A stretch of DNA of 64,000 nucleotides from Flavobacterium palustre (GTDB taxonomy: Bacteria > Bacteroidota > Bacteroidia > Flavobacteriales > Flavobacteriaceae): the NCBI RefSeq assembly GCF_014639535.1, contig NZ_BMGA01000003.1:124001-188000 (forward strand). The letters are read 5' to 3'. The position numbers and the translations under genes were made by a program. Below are positions 53,705-61,679 of the stretch, one piece after another. Each line of letters opens with the position of its first letter. Within the stretch, counting starts at the first letter, position 1. A model generated the notes under the pieces. The model did no database searches. It was not told where the DNA came from and was given only the letters and a program-made list of their open reading frames with translations.

Positions 53705-53742
53705 AAGGAGCCATCACAAATATCTTTATCGTGATGGCTCTT
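53705..53742 (-). terminator. Terminator of the SulP gene
   Basis: A long stem (AGGAGCCATCAC with GTGATGGCTCTT, one wobble) is followed on the minus strand by T-rich sequence. It lies 23 bp past the SulP stop. Confidence 0.8.
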
Positions 53743-53764
53743 CTATAAAATTCAAACCTAAACA

Positions 53765-55297
53765 TTAGTTCGAAACGACCTTGTACGTAGGATCTTCAAT
53801 AATATTAACTACAATAATTCCCTCGGCATTTTGCAACAGCTGACGACAATCTTCACTTAAATAACGTAAATAGACTTTTTTACCTGCTTTAGCATAACGC
53901 TCAGTAATTTTGTTTACTGCGTCAATGGCACTCATATCGGCAATTTTACTTTCTTTAAAATCAATAACCACCTCATCCGGATCATTAACTACATCGAATT
54001 TCTCAGCAAAAGCAGTAGTGGAACCAAAGAACAAAGGACCGTATATTTCGTAATGCTTCACTCCTTTGTCATCCAGATATTTTTTGGCACGAATGCGTTT
54101 CGCACTTTCCCAGGCAAAAACCAAAGCCGAAATAATGACTCCAATTAATACCGCCAGAGCCAAATTATGCAATACAATCGTAATAATTGCAACAGTAACG
54201 CCAACAAAAATATCCTGTTTAGGCATTTTATTGATAATTCTGAAACTCATCCATTCAAAAGTACCTATTGCCACCATAAACATCACGCCTGTTAAAGCCG
54301 CCATAGGTAATTTTTCAATCACCGGAGCACCAAACAACACAATACAAAGAATCGTCAACGCAGCTACAATTCCCGATAAACGCGCTCTGGAACCTGCCGA
54401 TAAATTCACTAAAGTCTGAGCAATCATAGGACAACCTCCCATCCCAAAGAAAAATCCATTCAATATATTAGCACTCCCCTGAGCCAGGCATTCCCTATTG
54501 CTATTTCCCTTAGTTGCTGTAATCTCATCAACTAAATTCAGAGTCAGCAAACCTTCGGTTAATCCCACACAAGCCATAATCAAACCATACGGAAGAATTA
54601 ATTGAAAGGTTTCTAAATCCAAAGGAATATTCGGAATATGAAAAGGCGGAAATCCACCGCTTACCGACGCAATGTCAGCAACAGTTTTAGTTTCAATTCC
54701 AAAACCTAAAACCAATGCAAAAACTACCATAATAGCTACTAAAGAAGCCGGAACCGCTTTAGAAATTTTCGGAAACCCCAATACAATTGCGATAGTTAAG
54801 ACTACTAATCCCAACATGATATACAACGGATTCCCTGACAACCAAACACTTTCACCATTGACAATGGTTTTAAACTGTTCCAATTGCGACATAAATATCA
54901 CCACCGCCAAACCATTCACAAAACCATACATCACCGGTTGCGGTACCAGACGAATGAATTTACCCAATTTGAACAAACCAATTAAAATCTGGATGACTCC
55001 TGCCAAAGCCACTGCCGCAAAAACATAATCCAATCCGTGTGATTTCATCAAAGCAATTAGTACAATTACCGTAGCACCTGCCCCACCGGAAATCAATCCC
55101 GGACGTCCGCCAAAAATTGCCGTTACCAATCCCATAATAAAAGCAGCATACAAACCTACCAGTGGCGGAAATCCTGCCAGAATAGCAAAAGAAAGCGACT
55201 CAGGAATCATCGTCATAGCGACCGTTAATCCGGCTAATATTTCGGTTTTATAGTTTACTTTTTGCGAAAAATCAAATAGGTTAAAATACTGTTTCAT
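53765..55297 (-). CDS. SulP family inorganic anion transporter
   Basis: This 510-residue inner-membrane protein has about 12-14 hydrophobic helices and SulP motifs: LAGLTVAMTMIPESLSFAIL near the N-terminus and NGFFFGMGGCPMIAQTLVNL in the middle. A C-terminal STAS domain (about 420-505) includes FKESKIADMSAIDAVNKI. Family members carry sulfate, bicarbonate or other anions. The GGCPM sequence resembles a bicarbonate/sulfate-type member, but substrate is open. Confidence 0.94.
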   Translation of the reverse strand: MKQYFNLFDFSQKVNYKTEILAGLTVAMTMIPESLSFAILAGFPPLVGLYAAFIMGLVTAIFGGRPGLISGGAGATVIVLIALMKSHGLDYVFAAVALAGVIQILIGLFKLGKFIRLVPQPVMYGFVNGLAVVIFMSQLEQFKTIVNGESVWLSGNPLYIMLGLVVLTIAIVLGFPKISKAVPASLVAIMVVFALVLGFGIETKTVADIASVSGGFPPFHIPNIPLDLETFQLILPYGLIMACVGLTEGLLTLNLVDEITATKGNSNRECLAQGSANILNGFFFGMGGCPMIAQTLVNLSAGSRARLSGIVAALTILCIVLFGAPVIEKLPMAALTGVMFMVAIGTFEWMSFRIINKMPKQDIFVGVTVAIITIVLHNLALAVLIGVIISALVFAWESAKRIRAKKYLDDKGVKHYEIYGPLFFGSTTAFAEKFDVVNDPDEVVIDFKESKIADMSAIDAVNKITERYAKAGKKVYLRYLSEDCRQLLQNAEGIIVVNIIEDPTYKVVSN

Positions 55298-55377
55298 GCT
55301 GTTGCAAAAGATGATTAAATAAAGCCAAACAAATTACTTGGTAAGCTTTTCAAGAATTGCAAAAGTAAGTTTTTTTA

Positions 55378-55412
55378 ATCTGCTGAATCTGCAAAATCTG
55401 CGTGAACATTTT
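55378..55412. repeat. Short TCTGC-type repeat
   Basis: Three near copies of AATCTGC lie in a row (AATCTGCTGAATCTGCAAAATCTGC), followed by GTGAACATTTTTT. It looks like a fragment of the ATCTGTG-type repeat. Confidence 0.4.
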
Positions 55413-55475
55413 TTAGCTGTTTTTTAATTATATTTAAAAACAGAAAATAGTTTAGTTTTAAAATAAAATTTACCA

Positions 55476-55928
55476 ATGGAAACCAACGCTTTTTTCGGAG
55501 ACGCTTTCGAATACAACTATCATTTCAATCAGGAACTTATTGCTTTGTTTGAAAAACAGCAGCCATCCATTCCTGAAAAATCAATCCAATTACTCAACCA
55601 TTTGATTAATGCGCAACAAATTTGGAATGAGCGGATTCTAGAAGAAAAAATCGCGATTGATGTTTGGGAAATCCGACCTTTGGAGAATTTGAAAAATATC
55701 AACCTAAGCAATTATAACAGAAGTCTCAGCATTTTAAATACCATTGCACTGAATCGAAAAGTAGAATATAAAAACTCAAAAGGAATTGAGTTTTCAAATT
55801 CGGTTCAGGATATTATTTTTCATGTGATTAATCACTCTACATACCATCGGGCACAAATTGCAAGCAATTTAAAAGCCAATGGAATTGAGCCCATAAATAC
55901 TGATTATATCTTTTATAAAAGGAAATAA
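55476..55928 (+). CDS. DinB family protein
   Basis: This 150-residue protein has the DinB four-helix layout and a metal-binding His triad: His42 in LLNHLINAQQIW, and His120 and His124 in HVINHSTYHRAQIASNL. Members are metal-dependent, thiol-linked hydrolases or transferases; in organisms with bacillithiol some act as bacillithiol S-transferases. Given bshB1 in this window that is possible but unproven. Confidence 0.88.
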   Translation: METNAFFGDAFEYNYHFNQELIALFEKQQPSIPEKSIQLLNHLINAQQIWNERILEEKIAIDVWEIRPLENLKNINLSNYNRSLSILNTIALNRKVEYKNSKGIEFSNSVQDIIFHVINHSTYHRAQIASNLKANGIEPINTDYIFYKRK

Positions 55929-55933
55929 TACTT

Positions 55934-55990
55934 AAAATTCATCAAAATTAATTCCCCTAACCCCTAAAGGGCGTAATTTTGATGAATTTT
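55934..55990. repeat. Perfect 17-bp inverted repeat around a C/A/G-rich core
   Basis: AAAATTCATCAAAATTA (55934-55950) and its exact complement (55974-55990) flank the core TTCCCCTAACCCCTAAAGGG. It follows DinB by 5 bp. It has the shape of a small mobile palindromic repeat. No gene is seen in the rest of the spacer up to 56107. Confidence 0.65.
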
Positions 55991-56107
55991 AAAGAAATTT
56001 TCACCCTTTAGAGCAGGGAAAAAAAATTTCTTATTCAAAATCTCAAAAAATCCTTTTTTACAATTTAAACAAAAATATGAGATAGATTTTTTAACTTCGT
56101 TGCCGCA

Positions 56108-56425
56108 ATGAAAATAAGTACCTTCATATTATCTATTTTAATACTTGTTTTGTCTTTAAAACCTTGTTCTGACGGAAGTAATACAGAAGACCTGAAAAAA
56201 GACAACATTAGTCTGAAGCATAATCATCAGGAAGATCATGATGATTCTTGCCCTGTAACTTGTATTTGCAGCTGCTGCGGAATGTCGGTAACTTTCGAAT
56301 CTATTAAAATCTTTACTTTTAGAATCCATTCAGCCATTTCTAATGTAGTAGTATCTTCTTATCAATCCAATTATCAATTTGATTCTGTTGCTGCTATTTG
56401 GCAACCTCCTCAATTAATTAGTTAA
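56108..56425 (+). CDS. Small Cys/His-rich secreted protein (DUF6660-like)
   Basis: This 105-residue protein has an N-terminal hydrophobic segment (MKISTFILSILILVLSLKPC) and a His/Asp-rich stretch (HNHQEDHDDS) followed by CPVTCICSCCG, six potential metal ligands. It matches small Flavobacterial proteins that sit upstream of TonB-dependent receptors. It is 49 bp before the receptor gene. Metal binding or sensing, perhaps copper, zinc or cobalt, is inference. Confidence 0.72.
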   Translation: MKISTFILSILILVLSLKPCSDGSNTEDLKKDNISLKHNHQEDHDDSCPVTCICSCCGMSVTFESIKIFTFRIHSAISNVVVSSYQSNYQFDSVAAIWQPPQLIS

Positions 56426-56474
56426 AATACCCAGACAACTCGTCCATTTTTTAATTAATTAAATTTCATTTCAA

Positions 56475-58646
56475 ATGAATAAATTTATAATGAGCATTAT
56501 GCTCCTACTCTTGTCGTGTCTGACAGTCAAAGCACAAAAAAGTGATATCCAAATCCAAGTTCTTTCTGAAAAAGAACCTATAATTGGTGCCAATGTGTAT
56601 CTGGAATCCGAACAAAAATTAGCCGTTACAGATACTGATGGAAAAGTGCATTTTTCCAATATTTCCAATGGAAAACAAAACATAACTATTTCTTATCTGG
56701 GTTTTGAAACCTTAAAGAAGACTATACAAATTCCGAGTCAGTCGGCGTTTGTTTTTCATTTGGAACCCAATGAAAACGAACTCGAAGAAGTGGTTTTACA
56801 AACTTCAAGAACCAGCAGAACAGTTCGAAAAATACCCACCCGAATTGAATTTATCGGCAGCGAAGAATTAGAAGAAAAAGCCACGATGAATCCTACGAAC
56901 ATTTCGATGGTTTTACGCGAAAGCACGGGAATTCAAATGCAGCAAACTTCTTTGAGCAGCGGAAATTCGAATATTAAAATCCAGGGACTTGACGGACGTT
57001 ACACCCAACTTTTAAGAGATGGTTTTCCTTTGTATTCCGGTTTTTCCAGCGGATTGAGTATCATGCAAATTCCACCTTTGGACTTAAAACAATTTGAAAT
57101 TATCAAAGGAAGTTCGTCAACGCTTTATGGTGGTGGCGCTATTGCGGGATTAGTAAATATGATTTCCAAAACTCCAGATGAAGAAGCTGATTTAGACATC
57201 ATGCTGACTCAAACCCATGCTTTAGGAAGTACCGCTAATGTTTTTTACAGCAAACGGAATAAGAGATTTGGAACAACATTGTATAGTTCGGCACATTATC
57301 AAAAAGCCTATGATCCCGAAGACGACGATTTTAGTAATTTACCAAAGACAAAATCCATCTCTTTCAATCCCAAATTCTTTTATTATCCATCCGAAAAAAC
57401 AACACTTTGGTTGGGAGTTAATGGAACTTATGATGACCGGATTGGAGGCGATATGACTACCATCAAAAGTGGTCAAAACGGAATTCATCAATATACCGAA
57501 GATAATGTTTCCAAGCGTTTCAGCACCCAGGCCGTGTATAAAACCCAACTGGATTCGCTGAGTAATTTCAACATCAAGAACAGTGTTTCTTATTTTGACC
57601 GAACACTAAAAGTACCCGATTTTACTTTTAGCGGAAAGCAAATCAACAGTTTTACCGAAGTCAGCTACGAAAGAGCCACAGCAAAAACCGATTGGATTTT
57701 AGGTGCGAATGTGTATTCTGTCAATTTTGACGAAGCTGATGAATCGGTATTGCAACGCGATCAAAAAGAGCTTACTTATGGTTTGTTTGCCAACAGCATT
57801 TTTGATATTAGCGAAAACTGGATTCTGGAAACGGGTTTACGTACGGATTATAATGCCGATTGGGGATTTTTCCCTTTACCAAGAATTTCCTTGTTGTACA
57901 AAAATGAAAATGGTATTTCAAGCCGAATTGGCGGTGGATTAGGTTATAAAATTCCTGATATTTTTACCGAAGAAGCCGAATCCATCAATTTTAAAAATGT
58001 ATTAGGTATTGACAAAGACAATCTAAAAGCCGAACGATCGTATGGAATGAATTATGATGTGAATTTCCAGACTAAATTGGGAGAAATCGGTTTCTCAGCC
58101 AACCAGCTTTTTTATGTTACCGCCATACAAAATGCGTTGTTATTAAACAGTTCCGGAACTAATTTCAAATTTGAAAATGCCCCTGAAATCATTTTAAGTA
58201 AAGGTGCCGAAACCAACATCAAGTTCAATTACAAGGATTTTAAATGGTTTTTAAACTATGCTTTTATAGATACCCGTTTGCATTATTTAGCAGGAAATCC
58301 TCAAAAACCATTGACTCCCAAACACAATATAGGCAGTGTGATTATGTATGAAAGCGAAGCCTGGCGCATTGGTTTTGAAACCTATTACACCGGAAAACAA
58401 GTTTTATCCAATGGAACGAACAGCCGTGATTACACCACAATGGGATTTTTGTTGATGCGCAATTTCAAATGGGGAGCGCTCTTTAGCAATTTTGAAAACT
58501 TTACCGACAGAAGACAAAGCCGTTTTTCCTCATTGGTTTTGCCTACACACAACAACCCCACTTTCCCCGAAATTTATGCTCCTACCGACGGATTTATTTT
58601 CAGCCTTGGAATTATCATAAAGCCTTTTGGGAATAAGGAACATTAA
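56475..58646 (+). CDS. TonB-dependent receptor
   Basis: This 723-residue outer-membrane receptor has a signal peptide (1-20), a CarboxypepD_reg-like domain (about 24-105, EPIIGANVYLESEQKLAVTD), a plug (about 120-225, IKIQGLDGRYTQLLRDGFPL and GSSSTLYGGGAIAGLVNMIS) and a barrel ending FIFSLGIIIKPFGNKEH. It is a siderophore/metal/cobalamin-size receptor, not a SusC. Its upstream neighbour is the Cys/His-rich small protein, so metal or metal-chelate uptake is likely. Confidence 0.92.
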   Translation: MNKFIMSIMLLLLSCLTVKAQKSDIQIQVLSEKEPIIGANVYLESEQKLAVTDTDGKVHFSNISNGKQNITISYLGFETLKKTIQIPSQSAFVFHLEPNENELEEVVLQTSRTSRTVRKIPTRIEFIGSEELEEKATMNPTNISMVLRESTGIQMQQTSLSSGNSNIKIQGLDGRYTQLLRDGFPLYSGFSSGLSIMQIPPLDLKQFEIIKGSSSTLYGGGAIAGLVNMISKTPDEEADLDIMLTQTHALGSTANVFYSKRNKRFGTTLYSSAHYQKAYDPEDDDFSNLPKTKSISFNPKFFYYPSEKTTLWLGVNGTYDDRIGGDMTTIKSGQNGIHQYTEDNVSKRFSTQAVYKTQLDSLSNFNIKNSVSYFDRTLKVPDFTFSGKQINSFTEVSYERATAKTDWILGANVYSVNFDEADESVLQRDQKELTYGLFANSIFDISENWILETGLRTDYNADWGFFPLPRISLLYKNENGISSRIGGGLGYKIPDIFTEEAESINFKNVLGIDKDNLKAERSYGMNYDVNFQTKLGEIGFSANQLFYVTAIQNALLLNSSGTNFKFENAPEIILSKGAETNIKFNYKDFKWFLNYAFIDTRLHYLAGNPQKPLTPKHNIGSVIMYESEAWRIGFETYYTGKQVLSNGTNSRDYTTMGFLLMRNFKWGALFSNFENFTDRRQSRFSSLVLPTHNNPTFPEIYAPTDGFIFSLGIIIKPFGNKEH

Positions 58647-58657
58647 ATTTTTTTTTT

Positions 58658-58716
58658 ACCGCAAATTCGCAAATTATCACAATATTGGATTGTTTTAAAA
58701 TTTGTGAATTTGCGGT
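58658..58716. repeat. Intergenic palindromic repeat, copy B
   Basis: The left arm ACCGCAAATTCGCAAATT is identical to that at 41222; the right arm AATTTGTGAATTTGCGGT differs by one base. T-runs flank it on both sides, so it may also end transcription of the receptor gene. Confidence 0.75.
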
Positions 58717-58987
58717 TTCTTTTTTTTGGGCGTTCCCTTACGTAAAAACTTCGGGGCAGGCTGTATGCTGTATCTTTTATTCCGCTAAGCTCCATAAAAG
58801 GATGCCACTTCCATCCTTAACGCAAACCAACTCCACAATCACGGTCATTGCTAAGAATAAAGCAATCTCATAATCTAAAAATAGAAATCCAGCTCGAAAC
58901 CTTAAGAGAATTAATGAAATAACTGAATTTGTAAGAAATTTTTATATCTTTGAGAAATCAATATTACGCATAAATTCAAACCAAAAC

Positions 58988-59055
58988 ATGCGCATAACAT
59001 GCCACTTTAGAGTAAAATTAGTTTGTTTTATGCGCATATAAACTAGTTATGCAAC
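58988..59055. repeat. Palindromic element left of the SieB-like gene
   Basis: ATGCGCATAA (58988-58997) pairs with TTATGCGCAT (59028-59037). It ends with GTTATGCAAC (59046-59055), the exact complement of GTTGCATAAC at 59686-59695 on the other side of the gene. It looks like one boundary of a mobile cassette. Confidence 0.5.
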
Positions 59056-59091
59056 ATTTTAAACCAAACTGCTAAAAAGAATAAAATTAAT

Positions 59092-59679
59092 ATGGAAAAC
59101 ATAAAGGCTCTTTTTGACTTAACAAAGTTACCAGCAAAATTCTTCTTTTTGTTTGCTGTACTATCAGGATTTCTATTGTTTGCTGATTCAGATATTTTAA
59201 AAAAAATTCACCTTGAAAAATTGAATGATACTTACGGTTGGATAATCGGATTAGTTTTCATTTCAGCTACTGGATTAGTTTTCGTCAATTTTATAATTTG
59301 GGTATTTAAAGCTATTAATGATAAAGTTAAGTTTTTCAAAGTCAAAAAAGAATATCTTGAACGTTTAAAAAATCTTGACATACATGAAAAAGCAGTTCTA
59401 AGAGAATTTATTATCAATCAAAAATCCTCAATAGAAGTACCTATTGACAATCCAACAATAACAGGGTTAATCAGAAAAAATATTTTGTCAATTAATAAAC
59501 AATTTGGAAATAGTTTTATTTTGAACGGAATGAATACTGCTGTTTCAATGAATAAGTTTGTTGAAAAGCATTTAACATTGTCAGATATCGATTTAACAGA
59601 AAATCCGACAGAAAAAGAAATAGAAATTATTAAATCAAGCAGACCAGAATGGATTGAACGTCATTCATGGCGATACTAA
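59092..59679 (+). CDS. SieB-like superinfection exclusion membrane protein
   Basis: This 195-residue protein has two membrane helices (about 15-32 and 47-72) and a cytoplasmic remainder. The pattern KLPAKFFFLFAVLSGFLLFA, WIIGLVFISATGLVFVN and HEKAVLREFIINQKSS fits the superinfection-exclusion protein B family, first known from lambdoid phages, where it stops infection by other phages. No phage genes surround it. It is closely framed by inverted repeats (stop codon six bases before the right one). A defence role is inference; the family match is from memory of its pattern. Confidence 0.65.
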   Translation: MENIKALFDLTKLPAKFFFLFAVLSGFLLFADSDILKKIHLEKLNDTYGWIIGLVFISATGLVFVNFIIWVFKAINDKVKFFKVKKEYLERLKNLDIHEKAVLREFIINQKSSIEVPIDNPTITGLIRKNILSINKQFGNSFILNGMNTAVSMNKFVEKHLTLSDIDLTENPTEKEIEIIKSSRPEWIERHSWRY

Positions 59680-59685
59680 AAAAAC

Positions 59686-59826
59686 GTTGCATAACCGTCG
59701 TTTGGCAATATGGCGGGATTAGGCTTAATTTAAAGACGGTTTTGTACTTGGAAAATTAGTCATTGACCGAAAGATTAGGCTTCCTTAATCCGCCACATCG
59801 CCCAGCGCCAAACCGCTAGCAGTAAC
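59686..59826. repeat. Large palindromic element right of the SieB-like gene
   Basis: It opens with GTTGCATAAC. Nested arms pair: GTTTGGC (59700-59706) with GCCAAAC (59807-59813), and ATATGGCGGGATTA with TAATCCGCCACAT (59786-59798), leaving one unpaired G in the left arm. It ends CGCTAGCAGTAAC. The middle, about 60 bases, is unpaired. It lies between two small genes and is not coding. Confidence 0.55.
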
Positions 59827-59844
59827 ATCTCAAAAACCATACGG

Positions 59845-60153
59845 ATGAAACAAAATCAAATCTTAAAGATTACGTATTTTATATTCTTACTACTTATTAC
59901 TGGAATAGTTTGGAATGGTTTATACCAAGCTCAGTTTTTGGAATATGACTTGAATTATGGATCGCTGATTGAAGCATTCTTAATATCGGTTGGTTCATTT
60001 TTTGGAATTGTATTTATTTGGAGAAAATGGAAAAATTTCATCCTAGAAAACAAATGGCTAACTATATCATTCTTAATAGCTTGCTCACCAGTTTCCATAA
60101 TTTTAGTTGTTTGTAATTATTCAATATTTTTTGGAGAAAATTTAAAAGTATGA
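59845..60153 (+). CDS. Small membrane protein of unknown function (102 aa)
   Basis: This protein has three hydrophobic helices (about 9-26, 42-59 and 70-92) and no known motif. Its start is 19 bp after the palindromic element. The helices and the accessory context suggest a cassette-borne ORF. I do not recognise a family. Confidence 0.55.
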   Translation: MKQNQILKITYFIFLLLITGIVWNGLYQAQFLEYDLNYGSLIEAFLISVGSFFGIVFIWRKWKNFILENKWLTISFLIACSPVSIILVVCNYSIFFGENLKV

Positions 60154-60232
60154 ACCGTACAAACACACAACAGCTATCCGATGTAAATTTTCTTTTTACA
60201 ACACCCGCATTTTAAAGTATAAATCCACACTA

Positions 60233-60275
60233 AAAATGTTCCTGAATGACTCAAAATCATTCGGGAACATTTTTT
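60233..60275 (+). terminator. Terminator after the small membrane ORF
   Basis: A 17-bp stem (AAAATGTTCCTGAATGA with TCATTCGGGAACATTTT, one mismatch) is followed by T. Confidence 0.8.
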
Positions 60276-60324
60276 AACATTTAGCAGACTTAAAAACCCG
60301 ATCGCTCAGATATGCGTAAACGTT

Positions 60325-60347
60325 GGCGCAGAATTGCATTCTGTGCC
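60325..60347. repeat. GGCGC..GTGCC hairpin, copy 1
   Basis: GGCGCAGAAT and ATTCTGTGCC pair around TGC with one G-T wobble. It shares its frame with the hairpin at 61028 but has a different inner stem. Confidence 0.5.
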
Positions 60348-60395
60348 CACAATAGTGAGCAAATAAGCATAATGCTTAACCTTAAAAATTAAAAC

Positions 60396-60977
60396 ATGAA
60401 AGACTCAAATATCTTAGACATCCCTAAAATTCATTTTGAAATTGAAGCAAAATCTAAAGAAATCGGTTTTACGATGCCTTCCGATTTGTTTATTGGAACA
60501 TTATTAAAAACACTTATTACCTCTAAACCAAAATCAAACCTATTAGAACTTGGTACCGGAATTGGTCTGTCGCTTTCCTGGATGATTGATGGAATGGATT
60601 CTGATTCTAAATTAATTACTATTGACAATGACCCAAAACTAACTGAAATAGCTAAAAGTTATTTTGGAACTGATGAAAGAGTTGAAATTATTTGTGTGGA
60701 CGGAAGTGAATGGATTAAAAACTATAATGGAGAAAAATTTGATTTAGTTTTTGCAGATGCCTGGCCAGGTAAGTATAGTGAAATAGACGAAATTCTGGAA
60801 TTGATAAAAGTTGGAGGTTTTTATATTATTGATGATATGTTAGCACAACCTAATTGGCCTGAAGGACATCAGGAAAATGTCAATAAACTAATCGAATATT
60901 TGGAAAACAGAAAAGATTTCAATTTGACAAAATTGAATTGGTCAACAGGATTAGTAATCGCTACAAGAAAGGACTAG
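60396..60977 (+). CDS. Class I SAM-dependent methyltransferase (O-methyltransferase-like)
   Basis: This 193-residue protein has motif I LLELGTGIGLSLSWMIDGMD, an acidic motif II (KLITIDNDPKLTEIA), and FDLVFADAWPGKYSEIDEIL. It resembles the catechol O-methyltransferase-like group. No neighbour suggests a substrate. It stands alone between two hairpin repeats. Confidence 0.88.
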   Translation: MKDSNILDIPKIHFEIEAKSKEIGFTMPSDLFIGTLLKTLITSKPKSNLLELGTGIGLSLSWMIDGMDSDSKLITIDNDPKLTEIAKSYFGTDERVEIICVDGSEWIKNYNGEKFDLVFADAWPGKYSEIDEILELIKVGGFYIIDDMLAQPNWPEGHQENVNKLIEYLENRKDFNLTKLNWSTGLVIATRKD

Positions 60978-61027
60978 ATACAACGACTTTTTTTAAATAG
61001 TTTTGTAACTTCATTCTAACTCCCTCT

Positions 61028-61050
61028 GGCGCTCGAGTGCATCGAGTGCC
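61028..61050. repeat. GGCGC..GTGCC hairpin, copy 2
   Basis: GGCGCTCGA and TCGAGTGCC pair around GTGCA with one G-T wobble at the same place as in copy 1. The inner stem differs but still pairs. Confidence 0.5.
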
Positions 61051-61129
61051 TACTTACATTAAAAGATAAATTATAGCGTTTGCAAGGCAGTTCACTAAAA
61101 AATAATTCTTAAAATACAAAACCAACCAA

Positions 61130-61507
61130 TTGCTACACTTCAACAAAACTTATTTTGCATTTACGGTTCTGCTATTTCTGGCTGAAACGTTAATTGATTT
61201 GTTTCTACACGATCAATTGATAAGACCTTATTTTGGGGATGTTTTGGTGGTGATTTTAATGTATTGTTTTATCAAGTCATTCTTCAATGTATCGGTTGGG
61301 ACTGCTGCAATTATTGTAATATGTTTTTCTTTTGGTGTTGAATGCTCCCAACATTTGAATCTTATTTACAAACTGGGGTTGGAAAATTCCGGAATTGCAA
61401 AGGCTGTTCTTGGAAATTCCTTTTCCTGGCTGGATTTGCTTGCTTATGTTACGGGAATTTTTTGTGTTGTTATCTTCGAAAAAAAATACCTCAAAAATCC
61501 TCACTAA
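61130..61507 (+). CDS. DUF2809 family membrane protein (TTG start)
   Basis: This 125-residue protein has four hydrophobic helices and DUF2809 motifs: LHDQLIRPYFGDVLVVILMY, IKSFFNVS, SFGVECSQHLNL and SFSWLDLLAYVTGIF. The start is TTG (61130-61132): a stop lies in frame 27 bases upstream with no ATG between. Family function is unknown. Confidence 0.85.
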   Translation: MLHFNKTYFAFTVLLFLAETLIDLFLHDQLIRPYFGDVLVVILMYCFIKSFFNVSVGTAAIIVICFSFGVECSQHLNLIYKLGLENSGIAKAVLGNSFSWLDLLAYVTGIFCVVIFEKKYLKNPH

Positions 61508-61542
61508 TTCAACATATCACTTTACATTTTGAGTACCAATTA

Positions 61543-61564
61543 AAAATACGAAAAATCGTATTTT
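61543..61564 (+). terminator. Small hairpin after the DUF2809 gene
   Basis: AAAATACGA and TCGTATTTT pair perfectly around AAAA. There is no further T-run beyond the stem. Confidence 0.45.
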
Positions 61565-61679
61565 ACAACAATTTATTTTTATATTTGATAGTTTTCAAAA
61601 AAGTTTTCACGGTTTAGATCAAAAACTATTTAACTGACAAGCAATTAATTACTCCAAATAATTAGTTTTTAAAACTATC

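Larger units (their letters stand above)
58647..59091. other. 445-bp intergenic region rich in repeats
   Basis: It holds the palindrome at 58658-58716, a relatively GC-rich stretch at about 58729-58835 without a convincing gene (possibly a decayed or repeated element), and the inverted repeats at 58988-59055 before the SieB-like gene. An ORF at 58685-58873 begins inside the palindrome and is rejected. Confidence 0.6.

Noticed and set aside
58685-58873. 62-codon plus-strand ORF between the receptor and the SieB-like gene
   Set aside because: It starts inside a palindromic repeat and its product has no signal peptide, motif or typical composition.
58988-59826. Calling the repeats true integron attC sites
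   Set aside because: The right element has no distal GTTRRRY core, the left core has a T in place of a purine, and no integrase is present; kept only as a hypothesis.
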